Source: Streptomyces sp. NBC_00443 (lineage in GTDB: Bacteria > Actinomycetota > Actinomycetes > Streptomycetales > Streptomycetaceae). From it: a stretch of DNA of 64,000 nucleotides. The notes under the pieces are model-generated. The model was not told the DNA's origin. It searched no databases and saw only the letters and a program-made list of their open reading frames with translations. A program made the translations under genes and the position numbers. Location of the stretch: assembly GCF_036014175.1 (NCBI RefSeq), contig NZ_CP107917.1, forward strand, positions 4,650,001 through 4,714,000, given 5' to 3'. Positions 37,337 to 46,907 of this stretch are shown piece after piece; the stretch's first letter is position 1; each line of letters begins with the position of its first letter.

Positions 37337-37406
37337 CGATAATCCGCTGGTAGTACTGGCCGGGAAGCTGCGCTGGAGCCAGTCGGCACCGGCGGCCGAG
37401 GGCTCC

Positions 37407-38339
37407 TCAGAACCGCCCGTCCTGGCACCGCGCCACCCAGTCGGCCGCCGACACGAAGTCCTCGTCCGACGTCCCGAGGCGCGGCGGCTGCACATCCTCC
37501 GGCTTCATGTCCGCGCGCGGATACGAGCCCAGGAACCGCACTCCCAGGCAGATCCGCTTGAGCCCCATCAGCGCCTCGGCCACCCGGCGGTCGGAGATGT
37601 GCCCCTCGGCGTCGATGCAGAAGCAGTAGTTGCCGATGCCCGCGCCGGTCGGCCGGGACTGCAGCAGCATCAGGTTGATGCCGCGCGTGGCGAACTCACC
37701 GAGAAGGTCGCGCAGCCCTCCGGGGTGGTCGTCGCGCTGCCACAGCACGACGGACGTCTTGTCCGCGCCGGTCGGCGCCGCGGGCCGGGCGGGACGGCCC
37801 ACCAGCACGAACCGCGTCTGGGCGTTCTCCGCGTCGTGGATGCCGGTCTCCAGGGCCTCCAGGCCGTACCGGGCGGCCGCGAACTCACCAGCGAAAGCGG
37901 CGTCGTACTGGCCCTCCTGGACCAGGCGCGCGGCGTCCGCGTTCGAGGCGGCGGACTCCCACTGGGCGTCCGGGAGGTTCCGCTTCAGCCAGTTGCGCAC
38001 CTGCGGCTGGGCGGCCGGGTGCGCGGAGACCGTCTTGATGTCCGACAGCTTCGTGCCGGGCCTGACCAGCAGCGCGAAGGTGATCGACAGCAGCACCTCG
38101 CGGTAGATCATCAGAGGCGCGCCCGCGACCAGTTCGTCGAGCGTGGTCGTGATCCCGCCCTCGACGGAGTTCTCGATCGGCACGAACGCGGCCTCGGCCT
38201 CGCCGACGCGCACCGCGTCGAGCGCGGACTGCACGGACACGTACGGGATCAGCTCCCGGGTCGCGGCCTCGGGAAGCGTGCGCAGGGCGACCTCGGTGAA
38301 GGTGCCCTCGGGGCCGAGATAGGCATAGCTCGCTGGCAT
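37407..38339 (-). CDS. pheA: Prephenate dehydratase
   Basis: A 310-residue enzyme that converts prephenate to phenylpyruvate in phenylalanine biosynthesis. The catalytic domain shows [10 protein letters not shown] at the N terminus, PIENSVEGG and AQTRF; a C-terminal ACT domain ([22 protein letters not shown]) provides phenylalanine feedback. There is no chorismate mutase domain, as is normal for actinomycetes. ATG 38339. Just upstream of serS and downstream of the copper cluster; it may be transcribed separately. Confidence 0.96.
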   Translation of the reverse strand: MPASYAYLGPEGTFTEVALRTLPEAATRELIPYVSVQSALDAVRVGEAEAAFVPIENSVEGGITTTLDELVAGAPLMIYREVLLSITFALLVRPGTKLSDIKTVSAHPAAQPQVRNWLKRNLPDAQWESAASNADAARLVQEGQYDAAFAGEFAAARYGLEALETGIHDAENAQTRFVLVGRPARPAAPTGADKTSVVLWQRDDHPGGLRDLLGEFATRGINLMLLQSRPTGAGIGNYCFCIDAEGHISDRRVAEALMGLKRICLGVRFLGSYPRADMKPEDVQPPRLGTSDEDFVSAADWVARCQDGRF

Positions 38340-38460
38340 GACCTCACCCTAATGGGCCTTGCGAAACGCGGCTTACACATCTCACCCGGGCGCCGTAAGG
38401 GATGGTCCGTGGCCGATGGTCCGGAGGGCGGACGTCGCCGATGGCCCGGGAGGACGGCCG

Positions 38461-39795
38461 TCACCCCTCCAGCAGCCGCTGCCCCACGTACTCCCCTTCA
38501 GCCGCCCCGCCCGGCACCGCGAACAGCCCGCTCGCCTCGTGCCGGATGTACTTCGACAGCGCGTCGCCCCGGTCGAGCTTGCGCTGGACGGTGACGAAGC
38601 CGCGCAGCGGGTCGGCCTGCCAGCAGATGAAGAGCAGCCCCGCGTCGGGCACCCCGTCCGCGTCGATGCCGTCGTGGTAGGAGAACGGGCGCCGCAGCAT
38701 CGCCGCCCCGCCGTTCTGGTCGGGCCGGGTGATACGCGCGTGGGCGTTGATGGGGACGACCAGGTTCCCTGCCTTGTCCGTCTTCTCCAGGTCCATCTCG
38801 GCCGTCTCGGCGCCCCCGGACAGCGGCGCCCCGTCCGACTTGCGGCGCCCGATGACGTCCTCCTGCGCCTTGACCGAGAGCTGCTCCCAGTCGTCGAGCA
38901 GCATCCGGATGCGGCGTACGACGGCGTAGGAGCCGCCCGCCATCCAGGCCGGGTCCTTCGAGCCTGACTCCGGCACGAAGATGCGCTCGTCGAAGTCGGC
39001 TTCCGTCGGCTTCGGATTGCGCGTGCCGTCCATCTGGCCCATCAGGTTGCGCGCGGTCATCGGGTGCCCGGTGGCACCCGGCGACCGGTTGAAGCCGTTC
39101 ATCTGCCAGCGCACCCTGGCGGCGTTGCCCGCGTCCTTCTGGATCGCGCGCAGGGCGTGGAAGGCGACCAGAGCGTCGTTGGCGCCGATCTGCACCCACA
39201 GGTCACCGTTGCTGCGCATCTTGTCGAGCTGGTCGGAGGAGAAGTCGGGCAGCGGATCCAGCGAGACCGGACGCTGCTTCTCCAGGCCGGTCCGCGCGAA
39301 GAAGCTGTGCCCGAAGCCGAAGGTGATCGTCAGGGACGACGGCCCGGCGTCCCGGGCGACATCCGTGTCGTCCTGCTGCGCCGCCTCGCCCGCCATCAGC
39401 CGCCGAGCCGTCTGCGACCAGCGGCGCAGCAAGGCAGCCGCCTCCTGGCGGCCCGCGCCCGCCGCCAGGTCGAAGGCGACGACGTGGCCGCGCGCCTGGA
39501 GTGCCTGGAGGATGCCGGGCTGATGTTTCCCGTGAAACATCACCTGATCGGCGCCCAGCGAGGTGAGCGGCGTCGCCTCGGCCGGCCTCGCGGCGTAGCC
39601 CACGGCCCCACCCGCCGCGCCGAGCACCAGCCCGGTCGCACCGGCGGTCCCGAGCAGCCGCCGCCGCGACAGGCCCTCCCTATTAGTGGCGCTTTCGGAA
39701 ACGCCGCCATTAAGTGCCGTCTCGCCCTTGGGCGCCGACTCGGCAGTCGCAGGAGCCCGGGGAGTACGGGCCTCCGGAATGGACTGGTCAGCCAT
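38461..39795 (-). CDS. dtpA: Tat-exported DyP-type haem peroxidase
   Basis: A 444-residue peroxidase. The Tat signal SRRRLLGTAG (about residues 44-53) precedes a hydrophobic stretch. The DyP motif GQMDGTRNP holds the distal Asp, and NAHARI contains the proximal haem His. In S. lividans the Tat-secreted peroxidase DtpA acts with the Sco-ECuC copper pathway in maturing the galactose-oxidase-like GlxA needed for hyphal growth (literature). The gene is last in the sco-ecuC-copCD-dtpA cluster. I chose ATG 39795. A parS-like site lies inside. Confidence 0.93.
   Translation of the reverse strand: MADQSIPEARTPRAPATAESAPKGETALNGGVSESATNREGLSRRRLLGTAGATGLVLGAAGGAVGYAARPAEATPLTSLGADQVMFHGKHQPGILQALQARGHVVAFDLAAGAGRQEAAALLRRWSQTARRLMAGEAAQQDDTDVARDAGPSSLTITFGFGHSFFARTGLEKQRPVSLDPLPDFSSDQLDKMRSNGDLWVQIGANDALVAFHALRAIQKDAGNAARVRWQMNGFNRSPGATGHPMTARNLMGQMDGTRNPKPTEADFDERIFVPESGSKDPAWMAGGSYAVVRRIRMLLDDWEQLSVKAQEDVIGRRKSDGAPLSGGAETAEMDLEKTDKAGNLVVPINAHARITRPDQNGGAAMLRRPFSYHDGIDADGVPDAGLLFICWQADPLRGFVTVQRKLDRGDALSKYIRHEASGLFAVPGGAAEGEYVGQRLLEG
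39524..39539. other. parS-like site (15/16) inside dtpA
   Basis: tgtttcccgtgaaaca has one mismatch to parS. It lies within the dtpA coding region and encodes MFHGKH on the minus strand. Confidence 0.75.
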
Positions 39796-39803
39796 GGTGA
39801 GGT

Positions 39804-41762
39804 TCAGCCGATCTGCGCGTTCTTGGAGACAGAGGTCTGGTCGATGTCGGAGGTCCGCACGGTCACGGTGATCTTCCACTCGCCGGCCACGGGGATCTGC
39901 ACTCCGCTCGCCGACCAGTGTCCGGTGGCGATGTGGTCGGGGACGACGGGCAGCGGCCCGATGTCCTGGGACTCCAGGGTGAAGGCGACCTTCACCTCGG
40001 GGATGTCGAAGGCGCGGCCGTTGGGGCGCTGCACGTAGACGTGCATCTCGTTGCCGCCCACGCGCGCGGGATCGAGGTCGATGCGTACGACGCCCTTGCC
40101 GTCCTCGCCCCCGGTGTCGAAGGACATGTCCAGCGTCAGCGCACCGGTCGACGACGCCTCGGCCGACGAGGACGACGTGGCCGCCCGCGCGTCCTCCTCC
40201 GTACGCCCCGGTTCGGTCGACGTCAGCATCGTCGTGACGGCAAGCAGGACGACGGCGACGCCCGCCTCCGCGAGCACCGAGCGGCGCAGCCCGAACCGGT
40301 TCGGATCGGCGTCCCGCTCCTGCTTCTGCCGTGCGGTATCGATCGCGGCCTGCTGCCGGGCGAGCTGGTCGGCGCGCTGGGAGCCACCGCCCTTCTTGCC
40401 GGAGACCGCGGCCGAGGCGCCCTTCTTGCCGGAGGCTGCGGCAGAGGCGGTGGCGGATGCACCGGCCTGGGCCGTGGCGTGCTCCTTCTCGCCGTCGGAG
40501 CCCTCGGTCGCCTTCCGCGGCTTCGCCACGACCGTCTCCGCCAGCCGCGCAGTCCACCGCCGTGAGATCCAGGCGATACCCACCAGCAGCACCACAAGCC
40601 CGATCTTGACCAGCAGCAACTGCCCGTAGCGCGTGCCGGTGAACGCCGGCCACGACCCGAGCTGCCGCCACGACTGGTAGATCCCGGTCGCGACCAGCGC
40701 CAGCACGCTGCCGAAGGCGACGCGCGAGAACCGTCGTACGGCCGACCCCGGGAGCGGCGTGTCCGCGGGCGCCCGGTAGAGCGCGACGAGGAGTGCGACC
40801 AGCCCGCCGAGCCAGCTCGCGACGGCCAGCAGGTGCAGGATGTCGACCGGCATCGCGATCCCGGCCTGGAGCCCGGTCGAGGCGTGCTCGGACATCGCCC
40901 AGCTCGCCCCCAGCCCCGCCGCCACGACGGTCCCGCCGATGGCCAGCCCGAAGGTCAGGTCCCGCTTCTCGTCGTCCTCGCGCTTGTCGAACGCCCCGAA
41001 CAGCACGGCGATGAACAGGGCCGCCGCGGCGAGCAGCAGCAGCCGGGACACCAGTGCCGCACCCGTCTTGGTCTGCAGCACCTGTCCGAGCAGGTCCAGG
41101 TCGAAGACGTCGCCGACCTTCCCGGTGCTGGTGTACGAGCCGCGCAGCAGCAGCAGTCCGAGCGTGGCGGCGGTCAGGGCCAGCCATCCGGTGACGACGA
41201 GCCGCTGCAGCGCCCGCACCCCCGACCCGCGCTGCCAGCAGGCCAGCACGAAGGCAGCACCGCCGACCAGGACGATGAACCCGGCGTACGACACGTACCG
41301 CCCGAATCCGTAGAGCCAGCCGACGACACCGCCCCCCGCCTCCTGGCCGGAGACCGAGACGGTCGTCTGGGAGGGCGCGCCGATGGAGAAGGTGTAGGCG
41401 CCGGCGACGGGATGGCTGTCCTCGGACACCACCTGGTAGGTGACGGTGTACGTGCCGTCGGGCAGGCCGCTGTGGAGCTTCACGGCGTACGTCGTGCCGC
41501 TGACGTTGGCCGGGTCGCCGCGGTCGATGCGCTTGCCCTTGGGATCGAGCACGCGCAGGGAGTCGTTCGAGAGTGCGACTCCCTCGGAGAAGGTCAGCGA
41601 GACCTGCGTCGGGGCCTTCTCCACCACCGCCCCCTGCTGGGGGTCGCTGCCGGTCAGCGCGGCGTGCGCGGAGACCGGCCCGGCACCGGCGAGGAGCAGT
41701 CCGGTGGCGGCCAGGAGCAGCAGCACCAGGGTCCGGACGCGGGGGGCGATGGTCTGGGTCAA
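39804..41762 (-). CDS. CopC-CopD fusion copper protein
   Basis: A 652-residue protein. A signal peptide ends at SA/HAALTGSDPQQG, leaving an N-terminal His as in CopC copper-binding domains (residues to about 130). About eight membrane helices then form the CopD domain (residues 145-405). A linker rich in Lys/Ala (TAQAGASATASAAAS) and a C-terminal extracytoplasmic domain (about 530-652) follow. It probably moves copper across the membrane. Distances of 8 bp to dtpA and 13 bp to ecuC indicate one operon. Confidence 0.9.
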   Translation of the reverse strand: MTQTIAPRVRTLVLLLLAATGLLLAGAGPVSAHAALTGSDPQQGAVVEKAPTQVSLTFSEGVALSNDSLRVLDPKGKRIDRGDPANVSGTTYAVKLHSGLPDGTYTVTYQVVSEDSHPVAGAYTFSIGAPSQTTVSVSGQEAGGGVVGWLYGFGRYVSYAGFIVLVGGAAFVLACWQRGSGVRALQRLVVTGWLALTAATLGLLLLRGSYTSTGKVGDVFDLDLLGQVLQTKTGAALVSRLLLLAAAALFIAVLFGAFDKREDDEKRDLTFGLAIGGTVVAAGLGASWAMSEHASTGLQAGIAMPVDILHLLAVASWLGGLVALLVALYRAPADTPLPGSAVRRFSRVAFGSVLALVATGIYQSWRQLGSWPAFTGTRYGQLLLVKIGLVVLLVGIAWISRRWTARLAETVVAKPRKATEGSDGEKEHATAQAGASATASAAASGKKGASAAVSGKKGGGSQRADQLARQQAAIDTARQKQERDADPNRFGLRRSVLAEAGVAVVLLAVTTMLTSTEPGRTEEDARAATSSSSAEASSTGALTLDMSFDTGGEDGKGVVRIDLDPARVGGNEMHVYVQRPNGRAFDIPEVKVAFTLESQDIGPLPVVPDHIATGHWSASGVQIPVAGEWKITVTVRTSDIDQTSVSKNAQIG

Positions 41763-41775
41763 GGCGATCTCTCCC

Positions 41776-42234
41776 TCAGTGTCCGGTCTTCGGGCTGTAC
41801 GTGGCGGACTTCACCGGCATCTCGACGGTGACCGTGCCGGACTCGGCGAAGTGGAGCTTCACGGTCACCTTCTCGCCCTGCTTCGGCTTCCGCTTCAGCT
41901 TCTCGAACATCAGATGGCTGCCACCGCTCTTGAAGACGAGTTGGCCATGCGGGGGGACGGCGACGTCCTTGGCCTCCTGCATCGACGATCCGACCGTCTC
42001 GTGGGCGGTCACGTCGCCGACGTCACTGGTGACGGACGTCAGCTCGTCCTTCGTACCGCCCTTGTTGGTGACGGTCAGGAAACCGGCCGCCATGGAGTCG
42101 GAGACCGGCTGTGGCATGTAGGCGCCGCCGACGGACAGTTCGGCCTTGGAGCCGTTCTGGGAATCGCCGGAGCCGCAGCCCGCCAGGACGAGGGCTCCGG
42201 TCAGGACCACGGTCACCGGGGCGAGCCGCCTCAC
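41776..42234 (-). CDS. ecuC: Copper chaperone ECuC (PCuAC family), lipoprotein
   Basis: A 152-residue lipoprotein. The lipobox LVLAGC anchors it outside the membrane. The PCuAC copper motif is represented by HETVGSSM and GSHLMF with the usual spacing. In S. lividans ECuC passes Cu(I) to Sco. It overlaps the sco stop by 4 bp (ATGA), so expression is coupled. Confidence 0.92.
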   Translation of the reverse strand: MRRLAPVTVVLTGALVLAGCGSGDSQNGSKAELSVGGAYMPQPVSDSMAAGFLTVTNKGGTKDELTSVTSDVGDVTAHETVGSSMQEAKDVAVPPHGQLVFKSGGSHLMFEKLKRKPKQGEKVTVKLHFAESGTVTVEMPVKSATYSPKTGH

Positions 42235-42896
42235 GGCTTCGCCCCCTTGATCAGCTTGGGGAGGTCCTTGGTGTAGTCGTCGACGGTGGCGTCCTCGGTG
42301 TAGAGGACGTACCCGGCGTCGGTCTTCGGCGAGAACGCGACGACCTGCGTGCCGTGGGTCGAGACCATCTTGCCGTTCTTGTCCTTGTGCGGCGGCTCAA
42401 TGGAGATGCCGAGGGTGCGGGCGCCGGCCTGGATGGTGTCGAACTCGCCGGTCAGGCCCACGACCTGCGGGTCGATGCCCTTGAGCCACTTGCCGAGCGC
42501 GGCCGCGGTGTCGCGCTCCGGGTCGGTGGTGACGAACACCACGCGCAGCTCGTCCTGTTCGGCCTTGGGCAGCTGCTTCTTGGCGACGGCGACGTTGTTC
42601 ATCGTCAGCGGGCACACGTCGGGGCAGTTGGTGTAGCCGAAGTAGATCAGCGTCGGCTTGCCCTTGGTCTCCTTGCGGAGGTCGTACTTCTTGCCGTTCG
42701 TGTCGGTGAGGACCAGGTCCGGCTTCTCGAACGGCTTGTCGAGGACGATGGCGGCCTTGTCCGAGCCGGCCTCCTCGGAGACCACGGTGACGGGCTCGGC
42801 GCTGTCGTCACCGTTGCCGCAGGCGGAGAGGGTGAGGGTGGCGGCGGCGAGCAGGGCGGCCGCGGCAAAGGTCTTCTTACGGGTCTTCGTACGCAT
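42231..42896 (-). CDS. sco: Sco1/SenC copper chaperone, lipoprotein
   Basis: A 221-residue thioredoxin-fold lipoprotein. The lipobox LTLSAC gives an N-terminal Cys anchor. The copper ligands are the CX3C in TNCPDVCPL and the His in STHGTQ. Sco proteins load the Cu-A site of cytochrome oxidase and, in S. lividans, act with DtpA and GlxA in development. First gene of the operon, with ycnI 78 bp upstream on the same strand. Confidence 0.94.
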   Translation of the reverse strand: MRTKTRKKTFAAAALLAAATLTLSACGNGDDSAEPVTVVSEEAGSDKAAIVLDKPFEKPDLVLTDTNGKKYDLRKETKGKPTLIYFGYTNCPDVCPLTMNNVAVAKKQLPKAEQDELRVVFVTTDPERDTAAALGKWLKGIDPQVVGLTGEFDTIQAGARTLGISIEPPHKDKNGKMVSTHGTQVVAFSPKTDAGYVLYTEDATVDDYTKDLPKLIKGAKP

Positions 42897-42974
42897 AGAA
42901 AAATGTCCCAGTTGTGTGAGCTCCGGCGCGCACCGGGGGCGTGCCCCGGCGCGCGCCGTGAACCGAAGGTGCCG

Positions 42975-43724
42975 TCAGGCGTCGGTGCGCCGACGTCCGG
43001 CGATCACGCCGTACGCCACGCCCAGCGCGCCGACGACGATGCCGACCACGCCCAGCACGCGGGCTGTGGTGTCGCTGCTGTCGGCGGGCTCGGCGGCGTC
43101 CGTCTTCGCGGAGGCGGCCTCGGCGTCGTCGGAGTGGGAAGCCTCGGCGGAGGCCTTGTCGGAGGACGACGAGCCGTGGTGGCCCTCCTCGGCGGCGGAC
43201 AGTTCGAGCACCGGCGCCGGGTTCTCGGGCTCCTCCTGGCCCTCCTGCGGCACCTCGATCCAGCGCACGACCTCCTTGTTGGAGTACGTCTGGATGGCCT
43301 TGAAGACGAGCTCGTCGGCGTCCTCGGGCAGGGTGCCGACGGAGACGGGGAACTTCTGGAAGAAGCCGGGCTCGACGCCCTTGCCGTCGGCGGTCCAGGT
43401 GACCTTGGTGACGGCCTCGGTGATCTTCTTGCCGTGCATCTCCAGCGGCTTGTCCAGCTTGGACTTGGTGACCTCGGCCTTCCAGCCGGGCACGGGCTGC
43501 GGCATCACGGACGCCAGCGGGTGGTCGGTCGGGAAGGTGACCTCGAGCTTGGTGGTCGACGCGTTGTCGCGCTCGTTCGGGACCTTGAAGTCGACCACCG
43601 CGTAACCGCCCTTGGCGGCGGTGCCCTCCGGCTGCACGCTGACGTGGGCGAAGGCGGGGACGGACAGGGCGAGCACGGTGGTGCCGGCGAGGGCGCCGAC
43701 GGCGGCGATACGAGAGGCCTTCAT
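42975..43724 (-). CDS. YcnI-family (DUF1775) copper-binding membrane protein
   Basis: A 249-residue protein. A signal peptide ends at AFA/HVSVQPEG, so the mature protein begins with His; in YcnI the N-terminal His and conserved residues bind a single Cu(II). DUF1775 spans about residues 28-155. A Glu/Ser-rich linker then leads to a single C-terminal helix (VLGVVGIVVGALGVAYGVI) and an RRRTDA tail. It sits upstream of sco and likely supplies copper to the same pathway. ATG 43724. Confidence 0.93.
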   Translation of the reverse strand: MKASRIAAVGALAGTTVLALSVPAFAHVSVQPEGTAAKGGYAVVDFKVPNERDNASTTKLEVTFPTDHPLASVMPQPVPGWKAEVTKSKLDKPLEMHGKKITEAVTKVTWTADGKGVEPGFFQKFPVSVGTLPEDADELVFKAIQTYSNKEVVRWIEVPQEGQEEPENPAPVLELSAAEEGHHGSSSSDKASAEASHSDDAEAASAKTDAAEPADSSDTTARVLGVVGIVVGALGVAYGVIAGRRRTDA

Positions 43725-44040
43725 GCTGAGCACTCCACTGTGGGTGAGATCGGGATTCCGGTGGTGAAGAGGAGTACGCGTGCGTGGGGGTGCCCGATCA
43801 GACGGAAAAGAGGTGACCCACCGGGAAGTCCGGTGTTCGGAGGTCCGGAGTCCGGAAGTCCTGAAGTCCGGATCCCGGAAGTCCGAAGTCCAGAGGTCCG
43901 GAGACCGGAGGCCCGGAGCCCGGGGTCCGAAGTCCGTGGGTGGAAGCCCCTCTTCACGTGATCGGTGCACGCAGGCACGCGCGCGTGCCGCACGACGGCG
44001 GCCCTCATCCCCACCTCGGTGGAGTGGCGGTCGCGTCGTG
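43725..44040. repeat. 316-bp gap with tandem GTCCGGA-type repeats
   Basis: No gene. From about 43823 to 43936 the sequence is a run of 8-11-bp degenerate units around GTCCGGA (for example AGTCCGGAAGTCC, GGTCCGGAGACC, AGTCCGAAGTCC). Adjacent copies can pair as TCCGGA palindromes. The ycnI leader lies at the left edge of this gap. Confidence 0.65.
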
Positions 44041-44880
44041 TCAGGCGGCGAGGACGAACGCAGCGGCCGGCGGGCCGCGCCTGATCACCGTGTGCTGGAG
44101 GGCGACGGTGCGGGGTGCGGACCGCCCGAGCGTCTCGGCGCGCGGGAGCCGCGGGCCCGCGTCGGGCGCGCCCGGGAGCCCGGCACGCAGGGCGCGCACC
44201 AGAGCGAGCGCTCCGCGCAGGGAGCGTACGAGAGCCCCCTCGGCGGCCACATGCGCCGACACCGTGGACATCTCGGCGATCCGCAGCAGGGCCAGGTCCC
44301 CGCGCCGCAGCAGCCACCCCGCGACGACCGCCGCGAGAACGTGGGCGAGCACCATGGGCACGGACGGCAGCAGTGATGCGGAGGAGCCGGTCGCGGCAGA
44401 CATGGCGTCAGCCGACGGGTGTGAGGCATGCGCCCCGGTGGCCGGGTTCAACCGCGCCTCGGTGAGGAGCCGCTGGGCCTGGGCGGGGCTGATGGCCGCC
44501 GCGGCGGTCCCGCAGACGAGCCGCGCGGCCTGCTCCACGAGTGCGGCGTCCGACAGGGAGGCGGACCCGGCGGAGGACCCGCCGGTCGCCCCGGCATTCG
44601 CGCCGTGCTGCCCCAGTCCGAAGAGCGTGTGCAGGACGGTCTGGCCCGCCGCGAGCAGCGCGGCTATCCCGGGCAGCGGGCGTTCACGCCCGGTGAACGG
44701 CACCGTGACCAGGAGGACTCCGAGGAACCCCGCGCCCAGCGTCCACAGCGGGATCGTGGCGCAGGAGCCCAGCACATGCCCGATCCCGGCCAGCACGACG
44801 CAGACCGCGGCGAACACCGCGGCCCGCAGTATCCGGAGATCACTCCCGGAGCGCACCGTGCGCGGGTGGGGGGCAGTCAT
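44041..44880 (-). CDS. Hypothetical integral membrane protein
   Basis: A 279-residue protein with about five hydrophobic segments (near residues 18-38, 46-60, 72-92, 168-190 and near the end) and a Ser/Ala-rich loop. No family motif was recognised. Its place just upstream of ycnI on the same strand suggests a link to the copper cluster, but a 316-bp repeat gap separates them. Confidence 0.65.
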   Translation of the reverse strand: MTAPHPRTVRSGSDLRILRAAVFAAVCVVLAGIGHVLGSCATIPLWTLGAGFLGVLLVTVPFTGRERPLPGIAALLAAGQTVLHTLFGLGQHGANAGATGGSSAGSASLSDAALVEQAARLVCGTAAAAISPAQAQRLLTEARLNPATGAHASHPSADAMSAATGSSASLLPSVPMVLAHVLAAVVAGWLLRRGDLALLRIAEMSTVSAHVAAEGALVRSLRGALALVRALRAGLPGAPDAGPRLPRAETLGRSAPRTVALQHTVIRRGPPAAAFVLAA

Positions 44881-45165
44881 GGCGGGGTCATCATCGCACT
44901 GGCCTTATGGCCGCCATACGGCAGGTCCGCAAGATGACATACGAGCAGTAGGGGACGTACGGGGCATAGGGGCAGTAAGGGCTATTGGGGCCGTACGACC
45001 GGAAGAACCGGAAGGTCACCTTCTGGTGTGGGCCGCACCCACATACACCGATTCCCGCGTGGGCGCATCGACCATATGGGCGGCATCACGTCATTGGTGT
45101 GCTTACCGATGGGCACTCGTGGCAATACGTAACGGTATGTCGAGCCGCAGCCAGGAGGCTGGAGC

Positions 45166-45615
45166 ATGAGCATCTGGTGGTCACTCCATCTGCGGCGCGA
45201 AGCTGCGAGCGTGCCCCTCGCCCGGCGGCTGCTGATCGGCACCATGGAGACCGCGGGCGTCGACCCCGATGTGTCGTACGACCTCTCCGTCGCGCTCAGC
45301 GAGGCCTGCGCCAACGCCGTCGAACACGGCGGCGACACCATGCCCGACGGCTCCCCACAGGCGTACCGCGTGACGGCGTACCTGGACGGCGAGAAGTGCC
45401 ACATCGAGGTCGCCGACTCGGGCCCCGGCTTCACCGCACCGCTGCGCGCACCCCGCCCGGCGACCACCGACGCCGAGCACGGCAGAGGGCTCTGCCTCAT
45501 CGAGGAACTCGCCGACCACGTCCAGTTCGGCAACAAGCCGGGGCGGGGCGGGGCGGTGGTGAGCTTCGACAAGATCCTCAAGTGGAAGAAGGACCCGTCG
45601 CTGATGGCGGTGTAG
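45166..45615 (+). CDS. ATP-binding regulator, anti-sigma-factor kinase type
   Basis: A 149-residue HATPase_c protein like RsbW/SpoIIAB. It has the N box (SEACANAVEHG), G1 box (DSGPGF) and G2 box (GRGLCLIEELA). Such proteins bind and inactivate a sigma factor or phosphorylate an antagonist. No sigma gene or antagonist is adjacent. ATG behind CAGGAGGCTGGAGC. Confidence 0.9.
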   Translation: MSIWWSLHLRREAASVPLARRLLIGTMETAGVDPDVSYDLSVALSEACANAVEHGGDTMPDGSPQAYRVTAYLDGEKCHIEVADSGPGFTAPLRAPRPATTDAEHGRGLCLIEELADHVQFGNKPGRGGAVVSFDKILKWKKDPSLMAV

Positions 45616-45627
45616 GGGACCACCGGT

Positions 45628-46689
45628 TCAGGATTGGAGCCGTCGATGGTCCTCCTCGTCCCACTTGCGGGTGTCGCGCGGCTGCACGTACGGCTCGTCG
45701 TCGGCAGGGTGGCCGCCCGCGACGGCGCGCTGGCGGGCCAGCTCGGCATCGCACTCCAGGCCCAGCAGGATGGCCAGATTCGTGATCCACAGCCACACCA
45801 GGAAGATGATCACGCCGGCGAACGTGCCGTAGGTCTTGTTGTACGAGGCGAAGTTCCCCACGTACAACGCGAACCCGGCCGAGGCGATCAGCCAGATCAC
45901 CAGCGCCAGGAAGCTGCCCGGCGTGATCCAGCGGAAGCCGCGCACCTTCGCGTTGGGTGTCGCCCAGTACAGGATCGCGATCATGATCGTGACCAGGACC
46001 ACCAGCACCGGCCACTTCGCGATCGCCCACACCGTGAGCGCCGTGTCGCCGACCCCCAGCGTCTCGCCGACCTGGCGGGCCAGACCGCCGGTGAACACGA
46101 CGATCACCGCGCTGATCACCGCCATGACCATCAGCACCACGGTCACACCGACGCGGACCGGCAGCACCTTCCACACCGGGCGGCCCTCCGGGACGTCGTA
46201 CACCGCGTTGGCGGACCTGATGAACGCGGCGACATAGCCGGAGGCCGACCACACTGCGAGCAGCAGACCCACGATCGCCATGACCGAGCCGAGGCCGGCG
46301 TTGCCCTGCATCTGCTGGACCGCGCTGGTCAGGACGTCTCGCGCCGCGCCCGGGGCGAGCTTCTGGATGTTGTCCAGCACCTGCTGGGACGCCGACTGCC
46401 CGACGACGCCGAGCAGTGAGATCAGAGCCAGCAGCGCCGGGAAGAGCGCCAGGATGCTGTAGTAGGTGAGCGCTGCGGCCCGGTCGGTCAGCTCGTCCTT
46501 CTTGAACTCCTTCAAGGTGCCTTTCAGCACCGCCGCCCAGGAGCGCTTGGGCAGGTCCGTCGGAGTGTCCGGAGCCCGCTGCTCCACCTGCTCGTCCGGC
46601 CCGGCCTGAGGCGCCTCGGTGGTGTCGGCCCTCGTGTCGGTGGCGCCGTGCTCGCCGTTCCTTGCATGCCGTTTCAGTGTCCGTGCCAT
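45628..46689 (-). CDS. YihY/BrkB-family membrane protein
   Basis: A 353-residue protein with a charged cytoplasmic N terminus of about 65 residues and six hydrophobic helices. Family signatures are RAAALTYYSILALFPALLAL and FGVIIFLVWLWITNLAILLG-like AGVIIFLVWLWITN, followed by a basic tail. Once thought to be ribonuclease BN, the family is now a membrane protein of unclear role. It converges with the kinase gene, 12 bp away. Confidence 0.9.
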   Translation of the reverse strand: MARTLKRHARNGEHGATDTRADTTEAPQAGPDEQVEQRAPDTPTDLPKRSWAAVLKGTLKEFKKDELTDRAAALTYYSILALFPALLALISLLGVVGQSASQQVLDNIQKLAPGAARDVLTSAVQQMQGNAGLGSVMAIVGLLLAVWSASGYVAAFIRSANAVYDVPEGRPVWKVLPVRVGVTVVLMVMAVISAVIVVFTGGLARQVGETLGVGDTALTVWAIAKWPVLVVLVTIMIAILYWATPNAKVRGFRWITPGSFLALVIWLIASAGFALYVGNFASYNKTYGTFAGVIIFLVWLWITNLAILLGLECDAELARQRAVAGGHPADDEPYVQPRDTRKWDEEDHRRLQS

Positions 46690-46907
46690 TGCGCACGAGT
46701 ATCCGACCGAGCGTCACCCCACACCCGCATTCACGACATACCTGAACAAAGGGGAAGGGGGTCGACCCCAGCCCCACCGGAACACCGGCACCCTGGTCCG
46801 AGGCGCCTCCCCGGCGAACCCGCAGGCTTTCAGCTTCCTCAGGACTCACAGCCCCCGCACAGTGCCACCCCACGCTGTTGACGGGCGGCGTTCCTAACTT
46901 CCTGGCC

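Noticed and set aside
36841-37406. oriC itself
   Set aside because: Only four strong DnaA boxes and no dnaA or dnaN; the Streptomyces oriC has many more boxes beside dnaA.
38461-41187. 908-codon reading of dtpA
   Set aside because: The frame runs far upstream into copCD without stops, but homology and the Tat signal start at 39795.
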